DNA from: Sandaracinaceae bacterium | Lineage (GTDB): Bacteria; Myxococcota_A; Polyangia; Polyangiales; Houyiibacteriaceae | Direction of reading: 5' to 3' | Length of the DNA: 64,000 nucleotides | NCBI GenBank assembly: GCA_016706685.1 | Contig: JADJJE010000008.1 | Span: 62,001 to 126,000, forward strand | In this document: piece after piece, positions 62,957-64,000 of the stretch | Layout: every line of letters begins with the position of its first letter | How positions within the stretch are numbered: the stretch's first letter is position 1 | The notes under the pieces: generated by a model | The model's input: the letters and a program-made list of their open reading frames with translations, nothing else | The model's database searches: none | What the model was told of the DNA's origin: nothing | Made by a program: the position numbers and the translations under genes

Positions 62957-64000
62957 GCCGGCTCCTCCTCGCGCAGCACCTCGTCGAACACCTCGGTGAG
63001 GATGGCGTGCTGCCCATCATCGAGAGTGCCCGCGCCCACCTCGCGGTAGAAGCTGGCAAAGAGTTCCACCCGCCCGCGGCGAATGGCGTCGCGCTGCGGC
63101 AGCGCTGGGTTCGCGCCCTGGCTCAGGAAGGTGCGGCGCAGGTCCATGATGTGCGGGTAGACCACGCGCAGCTTGGCGAGGGGGTCCAGCAGCGCGCCCT
63201 CGTCGGTGAGCTGCACCTGCACGTAGGCGCTGCGCGCGGAGGCCACCGGCTGGCTGAGCAACGCGTCCAGCGTGCCCTCGATGCGCATCAGGTCGCGGCG
63301 CGGCGTGATGGGCAGCGCGGTGACCTGCGCGCTTCCGTCGGCCCCCAGCTCCACCAGCTCCACGGCCTTCGCGTGGTCCAGCTCGGAGAACGAGTACTTG
63401 AGCAGCGACCCGCAGTACCGCACGGCCGCGCGCCCCACGGACTGCGGCCGGTGCAGGTGCCCGAGCGCCACGTAGTCGAAGCCGTCGAACACGGTGTGGT
63501 CCACCAGCCCGGTGCCGCCCACCGTGAGCGGGCGCTCGGACTCGGACTCGCTGCCGCCGTGCACGAAGGCATGCGCCACGCACACCGCGCGCGCCCCCGC
63601 GGGCTTGCTGCCCAGCGCGCGCGCCACCAACGCCTCGGTGGCCCGCTGGTGCGTGCGCGGGTCGTCATACGGGTGCGTGAGCTGGATGGTGGCCGGGTCC
63701 GCATACGGCAGCGGGCAGAACACCACCGGGCCGTGCGCGTCGTGCAGCGTGAGCGTGGGCAGCTGCGCGCTCATGGGCCCCGCGATGCACAGGCGGCGCT
63801 CGGCCATGAGGCGCGCGCCGAAGCCCAGCCGCTCGGCGCCGTCGTGGTTGCCGGCGATCATGACCACCGGCAACTGGAGGTCCAGCGACACGCGCGAGAG
63901 GAAGTCGTCCAACACGCGCACGGCGTCGGCGGGCGGCACCGAGCGGTCGTACACGTCCCCCGCGATGACCAGCGCGTCGGGCCGCGTGTCCACCAGGATC
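62953..64000 (-). CDS. sbcD: SbcD-like exonuclease subunit, 5' end outside window
   Basis: About 349 residues visible; the N-terminus lies beyond the right edge, so roughly 40-50 residues are missing. Calcineurin-type phosphoesterase motifs: IAGDVYDRSVPP (second metal motif), MIAGNHDGAERLGFG (GNHD), VCVAHAFVHGG and VALGHLHRPQ (GHxH). Mre11-type manganese nuclease acting with SbcC, translated first and coupled by GTGA. Family identity is clear. Confidence 0.92.
   Translation of the reverse strand, partial: ILVDTRPDALVIAGDVYDRSVPPADAVRVLDDFLSRVSLDLQLPVVMIAGNHDGAERLGFGARLMAERRLCIAGPMSAQLPTLTLHDAHGPVVFCPLPYADPATIQLTHPYDDPRTHQRATEALVARALGSKPAGARAVCVAHAFVHGGSESESERPLTVGGTGLVDHTVFDGFDYVALGHLHRPQSVGRAAVRYCGSLLKYSFSELDHAKAVELVELGADGSAQVTALPITPRRDLMRIEGTLDALLSQPVASARSAYVQVQLTDEGALLDPLAKLRVVYPHIMDLRRTFLSQGANPALPQRDAIRRGRVELFASFYREVGAGTLDDGQHAILTEVFDEVLREEEPA

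Noticed and set aside
61028..63049. Long plus-strand reading frames opposite sbcC
   Set aside because: Composition mirrors the Ala/Glu/Arg coiled coil on the other strand; SbcC motifs fix the minus strand as coding.

Overview
The window is very GC-rich bacterial DNA with dense genes and strong GC3 bias. It carries many lipoproteins with short Asp/Gly/Pro-rich linkers, two or three proteins ending in a MYXO-CTERM-like tail, Stig1-type and MopE-type Cys/Asp repeats, a TIGR02147-family regulator, tandem SpoIIAA-like proteins and a eukaryote-like Ser/Thr kinase. This combination points to a myxobacterium (Myxococcota, Polyangia or a Sandaracinus/Nannocystis-like lineage). That is inference from gene content. 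No rRNA is present; one tRNA (Phe, GAA) is.

Layout. 0-7.5 kb: end of a beta-helix surface protein, a Coq4-like protein, then a tightly coupled lipoprotein operon ending in an exported protein with a PEP-synthase-type ATP-grasp domain. 7.5-14.9 kb: a glycerol-3-phosphate dehydrogenase, a hairpin-rich repeat (copy A), SRPBCC proteins, two overlapping SPFH/prohibitin genes and a TIGR02147 regulator-lipoprotein pair with palindromic operator candidates. 15-21.9 kb: a Cys-rich Stig1-repeat lipoprotein, a YhcG-type nuclease, an ECF sigma/DGPF (YCII) cluster and a ParDE module with its operator. 22-31.8 kb: GH44 cellulase, a membrane protein, a multiheme cytochrome c, an SRAP protein, a nitronate monooxygenase-HxlR pair and a lipoprotein with three DsbA-like domains.

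31.8-43.2 kb: Rpn-family nuclease, amidase, SpoIIAA-like pair, long-chain acyl-CoA synthetase, TetR regulator, SDR, rhodanese lipoprotein and a three-module expansin. 43.2-49.1 kb: repeat copy B, then a translationally coupled operon (VanY-like peptidase, two trypsin-like proteases flanking a predicted outer-membrane barrel, and a crotonase). 49.1-64 kb: pyrophosphatase with Ser/Thr kinase, eukaryotic-type S-adenosylmethionine decarboxylase, a V4R-like operon, an SseB-like protein, tRNA-Phe, an esterase, a second YhcG-type nuclease and sbcC/sbcD (sbcD cut by the window end).

Reading-frame breaks are not evenly spread. About fifteen genes between roughly 8.8 and 30.7 kb are broken by one to six small indels, several in G or C runs, while I saw none in the genes on either side. 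Recognisable protein sequence resumes in another frame each time, so base-calling or low-coverage assembly error is more likely than gene decay, and functions are given as if repaired.

The most unusual items are: a long self-complementary MITE-like element in two diverged copies; palindromic repeats inside both YhcG-family genes that encode a repeated VSxxxxQ peptide; the triple DsbA lipoprotein; a lipid-anchored SPFH paralogue coupled to a membrane-anchored one; an exported ATP-grasp lipoprotein; and a eukaryotic-type AdoMet decarboxylase.
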